Positions 26,032 to 34,087 are shown, counted from the first letter of the stretch. The stretch is DNA of 64,000 nt from Pseudonocardia sediminis (GCF_004217185.1 NZ_SHKL01000001.1:3532001-3596000); one strand, 5' to 3'. Notes: a model not told the origin generated them from the sequence alone. Program-made: numbers and translations.

Positions 26032-26617
26032 GGTCGACCTCCGGAGGCCGTCGCAACGACGTGGCCGCGAAGACCTGGGCGGCGCGGGCCCCGGCCGGTC
26101 GGGCGGACGGGTCGCCGACGCGGTCGTTGTAGCGGTGGACCAGCGTGCGGATGTCCGCCGTCAGCTCGGCCAGCTCGTCGGCGGTCACGAACGCGACCGT
26201 CTCGGTGACGGCCGTTGCGTCCAGCCACTGCGGCTCCTCCCGGCTGCGCCACCGGATCCAGGACTTCAGGTGCGCGGCCAGGTGGTCCAGCGACACGTCG
26301 CTGAGCGCCACCGCCGCGACCGCCGCCTCGTCGTCGAGCCCCTCCCCTCCCGCCCGCCAGCTGCGGTCGACGACGACCAGCCGCCACGGCTTCTCCCGGC
26401 CCGTCCCGCCCTCGGCAGCCTCGACGAACCCGTACCGGGACAGCGTGTTCAGGTGGTAGGAGCAGCTCGCCACGCTCTCCCCCGTCAGCTCCGAGCACCG
26501 CGTCGCGGTCATCGTCGGCTCGAGGTCGAACTGCTGGAGGATCTGCCACCGCGTGGGATGGGCGAGAGCCCGGAACGTCTTCTTGTCCGTGATCCAGTTC
26601 GGCTTCTCGGGGTCCAT
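26018..26617 (-). CDS. ArsR-type winged-helix transcriptional regulator
   Basis: The protein has 199 aa from ATG 26617. The winged-helix DNA-binding part spans about residues 10-90 (FRALAHPTRWQILQQFDLE, recognition region CSELTGESVASCSYHLNTLS, wing GTGREKPWRLV). The longer C-terminal half (about 95-199) is helical and may be a ligand or dimer domain. Metal-binding Cys motifs of classical ArsR are absent. It lies downstream of and in line with the chloramphenicol-exporter-like gene, and a 34-bp inverted repeat between them is a likely operator. An upstream in-frame ATG at 26689 lies in that repeat and is less likely. Confidence 0.85.
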   Translation of the reverse strand: MDPEKPNWITDKKTFRALAHPTRWQILQQFDLEPTMTATRCSELTGESVASCSYHLNTLSRYGFVEAAEGGTGREKPWRLVVVDRSWRAGGEGLDDEAAVAAVALSDVSLDHLAAHLKSWIRWRSREEPQWLDATAVTETVAFVTADELAELTADIRTLVHRYNDRVGDPSARPAGARAAQVFAATSLRRPPEVDRGDR

Positions 26618-26655
26618 GTCCTGCGGACGGGGCTCGGGCACGGCACTACCGTGAC

Positions 26656-26689
26656 ATGACAAGAAGTCTTTCGCAAGAACTCTTGTCAT
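26656..26689 (-). promoter_or_regulatory. 34-bp inverted repeat, candidate operator of the ArsR-like gene
   Basis: ATGACAAGA (26656-26664) and TCTTGTCAT (26681-26689) are exact complements. The interior holds two near-palindromic half sites, AAGAAGTCTT and AAGAACTCTT. The repeat lies 39-72 nt upstream of the regulator start and overlaps the stop of the MFS gene, so it could serve autoregulation and/or termination. Confidence 0.65.
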
Positions 26690-27882
26690 AGGTCCGGGCC
26701 GGTCCGGCGTCCGCCGGAGGGCGGGGTGCGGACGCCGGGACGCCGTCCACCCGACCACGAGGCGGCCACGGCGGGCACCGCGGCCAGAGCCGTCAGCCCG
26801 GCGGCCGCCCATGCCGGACCCGTCGCCGACATCGACAGGCTCCATCCCCCGACGAGCGGCCCGGCCGTCGCGCCGACGTTGAGCGCTGCGGTGGTGGCAC
26901 TGCCCCCGAGAGTCGGGGCACCGGAGGCGAGTGTCAGCGACCGGGCGATCACCGCCGACCCGACCGCGAACGCGGCGGCGCCCATCATCGCGACCAGGAG
27001 GAGAGTGACCCGTCCGTGCCCGGCCGGCAGGGCGAGTGCGACCCAGCCGAGCAGGACGATGGTCCCGCCGACGAGCAGCAGGGAACGGTGGTGGGCGTCG
27101 GCGAGCCGCCCCGCGAGCGTCACGCCGGCGAAGGACCCGATCCCGAACAGTGCGAGCCCGACCGGCACCGCCTCGGCGCCGAGACCGCCCGCACCGGTCA
27201 GCAGCGGGGCGAGGTAGGTGTAGACGGCGAAGGTGCCGCCGTTGACCAGCGCTCCGACCAGCAGCGTCAGGACGACCGGGGCGCGCCTCAGGGCCCTGAG
27301 CTCCTGGCGCACCGCCGGTGCCGGACCGCGTCCGTCCGCGTGCCCGGGCACCGTGACCAGGACCCCGGCCAGTACGGGGAGCGACACCAGGGCCACGGCC
27401 CAGAACGTCGAGCGCCACCCGAGCAGCTGCCCCAGCATCGCCCCGGCGGGCACCCCGACGATCAACGCCAGGGTCGTCCCGGCGAGCAGCGTCGCCGTCG
27501 CCCGTGCGGTCCGCTCCGGCGGGACGACCCGCAGCACGAGGGCGAACGCGACGGCGAGGAACCCGGCGTTCGCGAGCGCCGCGACGACCCGGGTCGCCAT
27601 CAGCACGCCGAAGCCCGGCGTGAGCGCGCCCAGGACGTGGACGGCGAGGAAGACGGCCAGGAACCCCGAGAGCGCGGTCCGCGGTGGGAGGCGGCGCGCC
27701 GAGAGCGCCATCAGCGGCGCCCCGACCACCATGCCGACGGCGAAGGCCGAGGTCAGCGATCCGGCGGCGGCGACGGGGACGTCGAGGTCCCGCGCGATCT
27801 CGGCGACGAGACCGGCGAGCATGAACTCCGAGGTCGCCTGGGCGAGGACCGCCGAGGCGAGGACGTACAACACGAACGGCAT
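26686..27882 (-). CDS. Cmx/CmrA-type chloramphenicol efflux MFS transporter
   Basis: The protein has 398 aa from ATG 27882; upstream in-frame sequence looks like untranslated leader. The start MPFVLYVLASAVLAQATSEF followed by MLAGLVAEIARDL and FAVGMVVGAPLMALSARRLP is diagnostic of the Cmx/CmlR/AraJ-like drug:H+ antiporters with 12 helices. Family members export chloramphenicol and related phenicols. A 325-bp leader region upstream contains a short leaderless ORF with an abutting hairpin, suggesting attenuation. The ArsR-like regulator follows. Confidence 0.88.
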   Translation of the reverse strand: MPFVLYVLASAVLAQATSEFMLAGLVAEIARDLDVPVAAAGSLTSAFAVGMVVGAPLMALSARRLPPRTALSGFLAVFLAVHVLGALTPGFGVLMATRVVAALANAGFLAVAFALVLRVVPPERTARATATLLAGTTLALIVGVPAGAMLGQLLGWRSTFWAVALVSLPVLAGVLVTVPGHADGRGPAPAVRQELRALRRAPVVLTLLVGALVNGGTFAVYTYLAPLLTGAGGLGAEAVPVGLALFGIGSFAGVTLAGRLADAHHRSLLLVGGTIVLLGWVALALPAGHGRVTLLLVAMMGAAAFAVGSAVIARSLTLASGAPTLGGSATTAALNVGATAGPLVGGWSLSMSATGPAWAAAGLTALAAVPAVAASWSGGRRPGVRTPPSGGRRTGPDL

Positions 27883-28052
27883 GACACGGCTCCGCGAGCA
27901 TCGAGCCCGCGCAGGACCTCCGCGGCCGTCGAGGGCGCGGTCGGGCCGTACGGGGGCGGGGAATCGACGACGATGCGATGCGGCCACTGCACACGTGGCG
28001 GGCGGGGTCGGGCCGGGCGAGGGTTGCGCACCTGCTCGCGGGCCTGCCTGCG

Positions 28053-28073
28053 CCACCGGCGAGGGGCCGGTGG
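28053..28073 (-). promoter_or_regulatory. hairpin abutting the cmx-type leader ORF
   Basis: CCACCGGC (28053-28060) and GCCGGTGG (28066-28073) form 8-bp perfect arms with a 5-nt loop, starting at the base right after the leader stop codon on the minus strand. This position fits an attenuator whose folding depends on ribosome stalling. The remaining gap to 27883 shows no gene. Confidence 0.45.
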
Positions 28074-28103
28074 TCAGCGTCTGTCGGACTCCGGGCTGCT
28101 CAC
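28074..28103 (-). CDS. putative 9-codon leader peptide upstream of the phenicol exporter
   Basis: GTG 28103 opens a nine-residue frame (MSSPESDRR) ending at TGA 28074. TAAGGT lies exactly 7 nt upstream, fitting the -10 of a leaderless transcript. The exporter starts about 190 nt downstream. Phenicol exporters such as cmlA of Tn1696 are controlled by translational attenuation through a nine-codon leader, which makes this arrangement suggestive. Such short frames occur by chance, so the peptide is unproven. Confidence 0.35.
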   Translation of the reverse strand: MSSPESDRR

Positions 28104-28207
28104 GGAGACGACCTTAGCAACGGAGTTTCGGTTCGACACCCGGTATTCGCGGCGTCGAGGACGGCCGCCCTCCCCCGGCCCTGCGGGGCGACGGGGGCGG
28201 CCGAGTC

Positions 28208-28345
28208 CTACTTGCCGCGACCGGTCGTCGGGACGATCGCCGGGTTGGCCGCGGCGTTGGCCGCGGACTTCTTGTCCGCGCGCTTCTGTTTGAGCGACTT
28301 CTCGGACTTCTTGCTACTGGACTGGCGGGGCGACTTGTCGGACAT
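28208..28345 (-). CDS. 45-aa lysine-rich conserved small protein
   Basis: The protein has 45 aa from ATG 28345, with GAGGAGA 7 nt upstream. It is very basic: MSDKSPRQSSSKKSEKSLKQ, then KRADKKSAANAAANPAIVPT. Short Lys/Ser-rich proteins with the same opening are frequent in actinobacteria and seem to be expressed. Nucleic-acid binding is a guess from charge only. A perfect 19-bp dyad (28414-28432) lies about 70 nt upstream and may control it. Confidence 0.7.
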   Translation of the reverse strand: MSDKSPRQSSSKKSEKSLKQKRADKKSAANAAANPAIVPTTGRGK

Positions 28346-28413
28346 GCTCGATCTCCTCGGTACGCGTAACGGAACCGCCACGCCCGGTGGCGCGCCGGGC
28401 GGCGCGTGCCGAG

Positions 28414-28432
28414 CAGGTCGTCGAACGACCTG
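28414..28432. promoter_or_regulatory. perfect 8-bp dyad, candidate operator
   Basis: CAGGTCGT-CGA-ACGACCTG is a perfect inverted repeat in the 520-bp gap between the 45-aa protein gene (minus) and the MFS gene (plus). The ligand protein is unknown. Confidence 0.5.
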
Positions 28433-28488
28433 ATACCGACTGTCCTCCGGCCGGGTCACCGGCGCAACGACCCTGCGCCCGGGGGTCG

Positions 28489-28641
28489 TCAGGACATTGC
28501 GGAGGCGAGGGCGGTGTCGTCGGCGTCCGTGTCGTCGTCGGACCAGGTCGGTCCGGTGGGTGGATGGTCGAGGTGCCACCGCACCGACTCCGCCACCCGT
28601 CGTCCCAGGAAGCGCGTCCCTCCGAGCACCAGCACCCTCAC
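28489..28641 (-). pseudogene. NAD-dependent epimerase/dehydratase remnant with internal deletion
   Basis: The frame from GTG 28641 encodes 50 aa. It begins VRVLVLGGTRFLGRRVAES, the perfect N-terminal Rossmann start of extended SDR epimerases. It passes at once into VRWHLDHPPTGPTWSDDDTD, which resembles the C-terminal end of such proteins, where (T/S)VRWHLDHPP is common. About 250-300 residues of the body are missing without a frame break, which suggests an in-frame deletion. It is unlikely to be a functional enzyme. Confidence 0.6.
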
Positions 28642-28865
28642 GACGACCACCCTGGCACCCGTCCTGCCGCCTCGGGAGCCGGTCCGCCCAGGGCGAACGG
28701 CGGTCGAAGCCCGGCGAAACGCCTGACGGTGAACGAACCGGACCGCGGCGCCCACCCTGTGGGACGTCCGACCGTTGCGTCTGGCAACGATGCAGGTCAC
28801 AGTGCGACGATCCGCCCATCGCCCGGTGGGTCGTCCGCCGCCGGGCCCGTCGACGGGGGGCCGGG

Positions 28866-30251
28866 ATGTCGGATCAGTCGGGGCGTGTCCTCGACCGGGC
28901 GTCGAGCGTGCTGGAGATCTTGCCGGTCACCGGCTGGCACCGCCGCCTCGTCGTCCTCGTCGGGATCGGGTCGTTCTTCGATCTCTACGAGGTGTTCCTG
29001 GGCGGGGTGCTGGCCCCGGTCCTGGCCGAAGAGTTCGCACTCGGCTCGACCGGCAAGGCCGCGGTGCTGGCGGCCGGGTTCGCCGGGATGTTCGTCGGCG
29101 CGAACGTGCTCTCGATCGCCGCGGACCGGTTGGGACGGCGCAGGGTCTTCATCCTGAACCTGCTGCTGTACTCGGTGTTCTCGCTGGCCGCGGCGTTCTC
29201 CCCGAACATCGAGACGTTCCTGGTGCTGCGCTTCCTGGCCGGGGTCGGGCTCGGTGCGGAACTGGTGCTCGTCGACACCTACCTCGCCGAGTTCGTGCCC
29301 GGCCGGGTCCGCGGCCGGATGACGGCGTGGGCCTACACCGTCGGCTTCCTGGGCGTCCCGATCGCGGCCCTGCTCGGCGGGAAGCTCGTCGCCGCGGAGA
29401 CGCTCGCCGGCATCGACGGCTGGCGCTGGCTGCTCGTGTTCGGCTCGCTCGGGGCGGTGTTCGTGCTGGCCGTGCGGACGATGCTGCCCGAGTCGCCGCG
29501 CTGGCTGGAGAGCCGAGGCCGGTTCGCGGAAGCGCGTGAGGTGGTGCGCTCGGTGGTGGAGAAGGTCGCGCCGGGGACGCCGGTGCCCGAGGCTCCCGCC
29601 CGCACCGACGGCCGTGAGGGCGACGACGCCCGCAGCGTCACCGAGGTGCTCACCATCGCGTTCCGGGACTACCGGCAGCGCAGCGTGATGCTGGTGATCT
29701 TCCAGGTGCTGCAGACGGTCGCCTACTACGGCTTCGGCACGCTCGCGCCGCTGGTGCTCGTGGCCAAGGGCTTCGACATCACCGAGTCCCTGGGCTACGC
29801 CGCGCTGAGCTTCGCCGGCTACCCGCTCGGGTCGCTGACCTCGGTGCCGCTGGTCGAGCGCGTCGAGCGGAAGTTCCTGATCATCTACTCGGCGATCGGG
29901 ATCGGGGTGTTCGGGCTGGTGTTCGCCGCCGCGGAGAACGTGGTGGTGATCGTCGTGTCCGGGTTCCTGCTCACCGCCATCAGCAACGTGTTCTCCAACG
30001 GCTTCCACATCTACCAGGCCGAGATCTTCCCGACGGCCATCCGCAGCACCGCCAGCGGCATCGCCTACTCGCTGTCCCGGGCGACGTCGATCGCGCTGCC
30101 GTTCATCGCCGTCCCGTTGCTCGCCTCGCTCGGCCCGGTCGCGGTGTTCGGCGGGGCCGCAGTGCTGATCGTGCTGCTGTGCCTCGACGTCGGCCTGCTC
30201 GGACCCCGCAGCACCGGACGTCCGCTGGAGGAGGTCGAGCGCGTCGGCTGA
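28866..30251 (+). CDS. MFS transporter, sugar/organic-acid porter type
   Basis: The protein has 461 aa from ATG 28866 and 12 predicted helices. Signature parts are GIGSFFDLYEVFLGGVLAPV in helix 1, loop 2-3 motif DRLGRRRVFIL, and PESPRWLESRGRFAEAREVV at the end of the first half, as in sugar-porter and aromatic-acid:H+ symporters of the YceI/PcaK kind. ANDxFP-like YQAEIFPTAIRSTASGIAYS marks helix 10-11. It is probably an importer of a carboxylate or sugar. Downstream, in line, is a secreted lipase gene. Confidence 0.87.
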   Translation: MSDQSGRVLDRASSVLEILPVTGWHRRLVVLVGIGSFFDLYEVFLGGVLAPVLAEEFALGSTGKAAVLAAGFAGMFVGANVLSIAADRLGRRRVFILNLLLYSVFSLAAAFSPNIETFLVLRFLAGVGLGAELVLVDTYLAEFVPGRVRGRMTAWAYTVGFLGVPIAALLGGKLVAAETLAGIDGWRWLLVFGSLGAVFVLAVRTMLPESPRWLESRGRFAEAREVVRSVVEKVAPGTPVPEAPARTDGREGDDARSVTEVLTIAFRDYRQRSVMLVIFQVLQTVAYYGFGTLAPLVLVAKGFDITESLGYAALSFAGYPLGSLTSVPLVERVERKFLIIYSAIGIGVFGLVFAAAENVVVIVVSGFLLTAISNVFSNGFHIYQAEIFPTAIRSTASGIAYSLSRATSIALPFIAVPLLASLGPVAVFGGAAVLIVLLCLDVGLLGPRSTGRPLEEVERVG

Positions 30252-30377
30252 CCGCCGGTCACCCCGCCGCGCGGCGTGATCGAGGCGCTGCCGTGACCTG
30301 ATCCGCGCACCCTCGGCCGTCGCCCGTCGTTGATCTCATGATCAGCACGGAACGCAACGTAGCGGGGGGCCGAACGG

Positions 30378-31310
30378 ATGAACCGACGTCGATGGGCAGC
30401 GATCGGGACGGCGGTCGCCGCACTGACCGCGGTACTGGCGATGGCCCCGCTGGCCCAGGCCACGCCCGAGCAGCCCGCCGCTCAGCCTTCGCTGCCGCCG
30501 CCCTCGGCGCTCGACCCCTCTCCCCCGGGGTCCAACGACTGGAGCTGCGAGCCCGGTGAGGACCACCCGAACCCGGTCGTCCTGGTGCACGGGCTCTCGG
30601 CCAACCAGGCCAACAACTGGGCCTACATCTCCCCTCGGCTCGCGCAGCAGGGCTACTGCGTGTTCTCCCTGACCTACGGCGAGAACCCGATCCTGCCGCA
30701 GGTCGGCGGCCTGGCGCCGATGGAGCGCAGCGCGGAGGAGCTGGCCGCGTTCGTCGACCGCGTGCGCGGCACGACCGGTGCGGAGAAGGTCGACATCGTC
30801 GGGCACTCCGAGGGCAGCCTGATGCCGAACTACTACGTGAAGTTCCTCGGCGGCGACCGCTACGTGGACCGCTACGTCGGCATGACCCCGCTCTGGGACG
30901 GCACCCAGACCGCCGGGCTGGCGTTCCTCAACCGGACCGGGCAGCAGCTCGGCCTGGACCCGGCGCTGGGCCTGACGCTGGACCCGGTGTGCGGGTCCTG
31001 CCGCCAGCTCCTCGCGGGCTCGGACTTCATCGCGCAGATGAACTCCGACGGCGGCCCCGCGGTCGACGGTGTCACGTACACGATGATCATGACGAAGTAC
31101 GACGAGCTGGTCGTGCCCTACACCAGCGGTGAGCTCGACGGCGCGACGAACATCGTCCTGCAGGACGGATGCCCGACCGACCTGGCCGAGCACGTCGCCG
31201 TCGCGTTCGACCCGGTGACGCTGGGCCACATCGAGAACGCGCTGGACCCGGCGAACGCGAAGCCGGTCCGCTGCACGCCGGTCGGGCCGGACGCCCCGTC
31301 CGCGATCTGA
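30378..31310 (+). CDS. secreted alpha/beta-hydrolase lipase (EstA/class 2 type)
   Basis: The protein has 310 aa. A Sec signal peptide (MNRRRWAAIGTAVAALTAVL followed by AMAPLAQA) ends near residue 29. The mature part has NPVVLVHGLSANQANNW as oxyanion region, the nucleophile elbow GHSEGS (Ser near residue 143), a late Asp in MTKYDELVVP and a His in LGHIENAL. Paired cysteines (SCEPGE, GYCVF, VCGSCRQ, DGCP, RCTP) suggest disulfides. It resembles actinobacterial triacylglycerol lipases. It is expected to act outside the cell on acylglycerols or esters. Confidence 0.92.
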   Translation: MNRRRWAAIGTAVAALTAVLAMAPLAQATPEQPAAQPSLPPPSALDPSPPGSNDWSCEPGEDHPNPVVLVHGLSANQANNWAYISPRLAQQGYCVFSLTYGENPILPQVGGLAPMERSAEELAAFVDRVRGTTGAEKVDIVGHSEGSLMPNYYVKFLGGDRYVDRYVGMTPLWDGTQTAGLAFLNRTGQQLGLDPALGLTLDPVCGSCRQLLAGSDFIAQMNSDGGPAVDGVTYTMIMTKYDELVVPYTSGELDGATNIVLQDGCPTDLAEHVAVAFDPVTLGHIENALDPANAKPVRCTPVGPDAPSAI

Positions 31311-31377
31311 CCCACCCGGCCGCACCGGTCCACCCCGGCCCGGGGTACTCCCCCGGGCCGGTGGCAGCCTGGGCACC

Positions 31378-32034
31378 ATGTCCGCCGAAGAGCTGATCGC
31401 CGCCGTCCGGGCCGGGAAAGCGTGCACCGATCTGGACCTGCGCGGGACCGAGCTGCGGGAGGTCGATCTGGCCGGCGCGCAGCTGCGCGACTGCCGGTTC
31501 GACGACGTCGACCTGGGCGGTGTCCGCCTCGACGGCGCGCGGATCAGCGGCGGCAGCTTCGCCCGGGCCGACCTGCGCGAGGCCGACCTGACCGACGCCG
31601 TGCTCGCCGGCGTCGACCTGTCCGGTGCGCGGTTCGCCGGGGCGATGCTCGGCGACACCCGGTTCGAGGGCTGCCGCATGATCGGGACGTCGATGCGGGG
31701 CCTGCGTGGCCTGGCCGCGTCGTTCCGGCTGGTGGGGTGCAACCTGCAGGTCGCGGACCTGCAGGAGCTCAGCCTCAAGGGGATGCAGGTCGAGGAGTGC
31801 GACCTGTCCGAGGCCGACCTGCGCGGCGCGGACCTGCGCGAGGTCGTCTTCGACCGGTGCCGCCTGCGCGGCACGGTGCTCAAGCACGCCCGGATGGGCG
31901 CCGCCGACCTGCGGACGTGCGACCTGGGCGAGATCACCCCGGACACGCCGCGGGAGCTGGCCGGGGCGATCGTCTCCCCGGTTCAGGCGTCCGCGGTGTG
32001 TGAGGCGCTGGGACTCATCGTCCTGGAGCGTTAG
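31378..32034 (+). CDS. pentapeptide-repeat protein
   Basis: The protein has 218 aa. From about residue 18 to 185 nearly every fifth residue is Leu or Phe in A(D/N)LxX pentapeptides (DLRGT ELREV DLAGA QLRDC, then RADLREADLTDAVLAGVDLS), predicting a right-handed quadrilateral beta helix. Some members mimic DNA and protect gyrase from quinolones (MfpA, Qnr), but many have other or unknown roles. No Qnr-type loops can be identified here. It is cytosolic and converges on the secreted paralogue gene. Confidence 0.92.
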   Translation: MSAEELIAAVRAGKACTDLDLRGTELREVDLAGAQLRDCRFDDVDLGGVRLDGARISGGSFARADLREADLTDAVLAGVDLSGARFAGAMLGDTRFEGCRMIGTSMRGLRGLAASFRLVGCNLQVADLQELSLKGMQVEECDLSEADLRGADLREVVFDRCRLRGTVLKHARMGAADLRTCDLGEITPDTPRELAGAIVSPVQASAVCEALGLIVLER

Positions 32035-32047
32035 CCGACCGGCGCGA

Positions 32048-32716
32048 TCAGTCGTCGTCGTGGGTGGAGGACAGCAGCTGGCCGTCGATCCACGAGTCCA
32101 GGGAGCGTTCCCGGCCCTGGTCGTCGGTCATGCGGCAGTCCCGGCCGACGATGTCGTCGGAGTCGGCGGACGGGCTCAGGCGGGGCAGGCCCGAAGCGTC
32201 GCACTCACCGGGCTCGGCCGGCTGCGAGGGCTCGGAGAACGTCGACGACGGGTCCTCGCCCTGCGCCTGCTGCTGCTCGAGAACCTGCTGGCGGCGGACC
32301 TGCTGGTCCTGGAACGCCTCGAGCTCCGCACGTCCCTGCTGCTGGACGACGGCGTCACGCTGGCGGGCGTCGGCCCGGACGTCCTCGACCAGGGCGCTCA
32401 CCGAGCGCTGGTCGCGGGCCTGGGCCAGCGCGTCCTGCTCCCGTGCGGCGTCGCTCGCAGCGGACACCGCCGACACGGCCTCCTCGGCCCGGCCCGGCAC
32501 CTCGGTGCGCACGCTCGGCACCGACGGCGTGGTCTCGGCCGCGGTGGGTGCCACGGCCTCGTCCGTCGTCGCACCGGCGTCAGCCGCCGGGGGCACGGCG
32601 GCCCCGCTGCTCAGAACCAGCCCGGTCGCCGCGCCCGCCGCGCCGAGGACGGGGACCGTTCCGGCCAGCGCGCGTGCGGTGATGCTCGGTCCACCCTGTC
32701 GATGGCGTCCGCTCAT
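32048..32716 (-). CDS. secreted or membrane-anchored protein, paralogue A of a tandem trio
   Basis: The protein has 222 aa from ATG 32716, with GGGAGG upstream. A basic start MSGRHRQGG leads into a hydrophobic segment (about residues 17-37), read as signal peptide or anchor. A Thr/Ala-rich stretch and a Gln/Glu-rich coiled coil (about 105-155, QDQQVRRQQVLEQQQAQ) follow. The C-terminal ~50 residues have two cysteines and DDQGRERSLDSWIDGQLLSS. That tail recurs in the next gene. No known family is recognised. Confidence 0.75.
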   Translation of the reverse strand: MSGRHRQGGPSITARALAGTVPVLGAAGAATGLVLSSGAAVPPAADAGATTDEAVAPTAAETTPSVPSVRTEVPGRAEEAVSAVSAASDAAREQDALAQARDQRSVSALVEDVRADARQRDAVVQQQGRAELEAFQDQQVRRQQVLEQQQAQGEDPSSTFSEPSQPAEPGECDASGLPRLSPSADSDDIVGRDCRMTDDQGRERSLDSWIDGQLLSSTHDDD

Positions 32717-32786
32717 GTGATCGCCTCCCGCCGTGATTGTGCCCCAACGGTGACGAGAACAAACACGCGCAGTGACTCCCCGTTGT

Positions 32787-33335
32787 CTACTCGCCGTAGG
32801 AGGACAGCAGCTGCCCGTCGATCCACGGGTCCAGCGAGCGCTCCCGGCCCTGGTCGTCGACGTAGCCGCAGTCGCGGTTCGTGATCCAGTTCGGGTGCTC
32901 CGGGTCGTCGAAACGGGGCGAGCCCTCGAGGTCGCACACGCCCGATCCGGCCTCGGATCCTGTCGCGGCGTCGTCGTCGCCCGTGTCCTCGCGTGCCGTG
33001 GTCTCCTGCTCGGCCTCCCGGCGGTCCTGCTCGGCCCGTGCGGACGCAGCGGTGACGGCCTCGCCCGCCGTGTCCGCGGCCGCGGAGGCGCCCGGCAGCG
33101 CCCGAAGAACCGACGGCGTCGCTGCCGCCGCCGCGACGACGGACGCGGGAGACGCGCCGCCGGGCGGTGCGGCGAGTGCGGCGATGTCCCGGGGGCCGGA
33201 GTCCACGCCGAGAGCCCCACCGCCGAGCACGACCGCCGCCGCCACTCCGGCCGCGGCCAGTACGGGGACCACCCCGGTCAGGACCCGGCGGCCGATCCCG
33301 GTCCGTGCCCTCTGTCGTCGGTGCCGTCCGGACAT
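32787..33335 (-). CDS. secreted or membrane-anchored protein, paralogue B of a tandem trio
   Basis: The protein has 182 aa from ATG 33335 (ATG 33341 also possible). It opens with MSGRHRRQRARTG, has a hydrophobic signal or anchor at about 20-40, an Ala-rich spacer and a short charged helix (ARAEQDRREAEQETTA). The C-terminal domain has two cysteines (GVCDLEG ... NRDCGYVDDQG) and RERSLDPWIDGQLLSSYGE, near-identical to paralogue A. The cysteines are probably disulfide-bonded outside the cell. The upstream region shares the GCCGAACAGA (plus-strand) motif with paralogue C. Confidence 0.75.
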   Translation of the reverse strand: MSGRHRRQRARTGIGRRVLTGVVPVLAAAGVAAAVVLGGGALGVDSGPRDIAALAAPPGGASPASVVAAAAATPSVLRALPGASAAADTAGEAVTAASARAEQDRREAEQETTAREDTGDDDAATGSEAGSGVCDLEGSPRFDDPEHPNWITNRDCGYVDDQGRERSLDPWIDGQLLSSYGE

Positions 33336-33472
33336 GGCCACCCGCCTTCTGCTCGTTCGCTACCCGGATCATCGCCGGGGAGCAGCGGTCGTGAGCCGAA
33401 CAGAGCACTTGTCACCTGGAATGATGACGGCCGGCACGACCAGCGCGGTATCGGCTGTCCGGGCGTATGCGG

Positions 33473-34087
33473 TCAGCCGCCGAGCAGGGAGCCCTCACCG
33501 AGGAGCGTGCCGTCGAGCAGGCCGTCGTCGCCGAGGAGGCCGGAGTCGTCGTCGGAGTCCTCGGTGGGCTCGGGGCTCGCCGACCGGGCCCGGAGATCGG
33601 GGGCCGTCGTCGGGGCGGGCGTACTGCGCGGGGTGACGGCCGAGGGGCGGGGTGCCGTCGTCGTCCGGGGAGCCACGCGCGGCGCCGGTGCCTCGGAGGT
33701 CTGCGGAGCGCGGGCCGCGGCCTCGGCCGACCGCGCAGCCGCCTCGGCGCGGGCGGCGGCGCGCTCCTCGGCCTGCGCACGGGCCTCGGCGGCGCGCTGC
33801 TCGTCGACCCGGCGGTCGACGGCCGTGGTGGCCGCGGACACCGCTCCCCCGGCCATGTCGGAGCTGCGGTGCACGGCGAACGGCGCGGCCGAGACGGCGA
33901 CGACGTTCGCGGCGAGGACCCGCTCCTGGGAGGGGAACGTCGGGATCGCGACCCCGGGCCCTCCGGCGGAGACGGTCGCGCTGCCCAGCACGACGGCGGT
34001 CGCAACGGCCGCAGCGCCGACGACCGGCACGGCGACGGCCAGCATCGTCCTGACCACGCTCGCGCGTGCCCGGTGCCGTCCGGCCAT
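33473..34087 (-). CDS. secreted or membrane-anchored protein, paralogue C of a tandem trio
   Basis: The protein has 204 aa. It shares the opening MAGRHRARASVVR, the hydrophobic segment (about 15-35) and an Ala/Glu/Arg coiled coil (about 90-125, RAAEARAQAEERAAARAEAA). It lacks the two-cysteine WIDGQLLSS tail of its neighbours and ends instead in Thr/Pro-rich linker plus GLL/GTLL/GSLL repeats. The ribosome-binding context GGGAGGCGATCACA is identical to that of paralogue A. It is probably exported; function unknown. Confidence 0.7.
   Translation of the reverse strand: MAGRHRARASVVRTMLAVAVPVVGAAAVATAVVLGSATVSAGGPGVAIPTFPSQERVLAANVVAVSAAPFAVHRSSDMAGGAVSAATTAVDRRVDEQRAAEARAQAEERAAARAEAAARSAEAAARAPQTSEAPAPRVAPRTTTAPRPSAVTPRSTPAPTTAPDLRARSASPEPTEDSDDDSGLLGDDGLLDGTLLGEGSLLGG

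Noticed and set aside
25857-26549. Alternative frame over the ArsR-like gene giving a 230-aa product
   Set aside because: It is Arg/Gly-rich without domain. The overlapping frame has a clear winged-helix regulator.
31378-32034. Qnr/MfpA-type quinolone resistance by the pentapeptide protein
   Set aside because: Only generic pentapeptide repeats are visible; no loop insertions or dimer segment typical of gyrase-protecting members can be identified.
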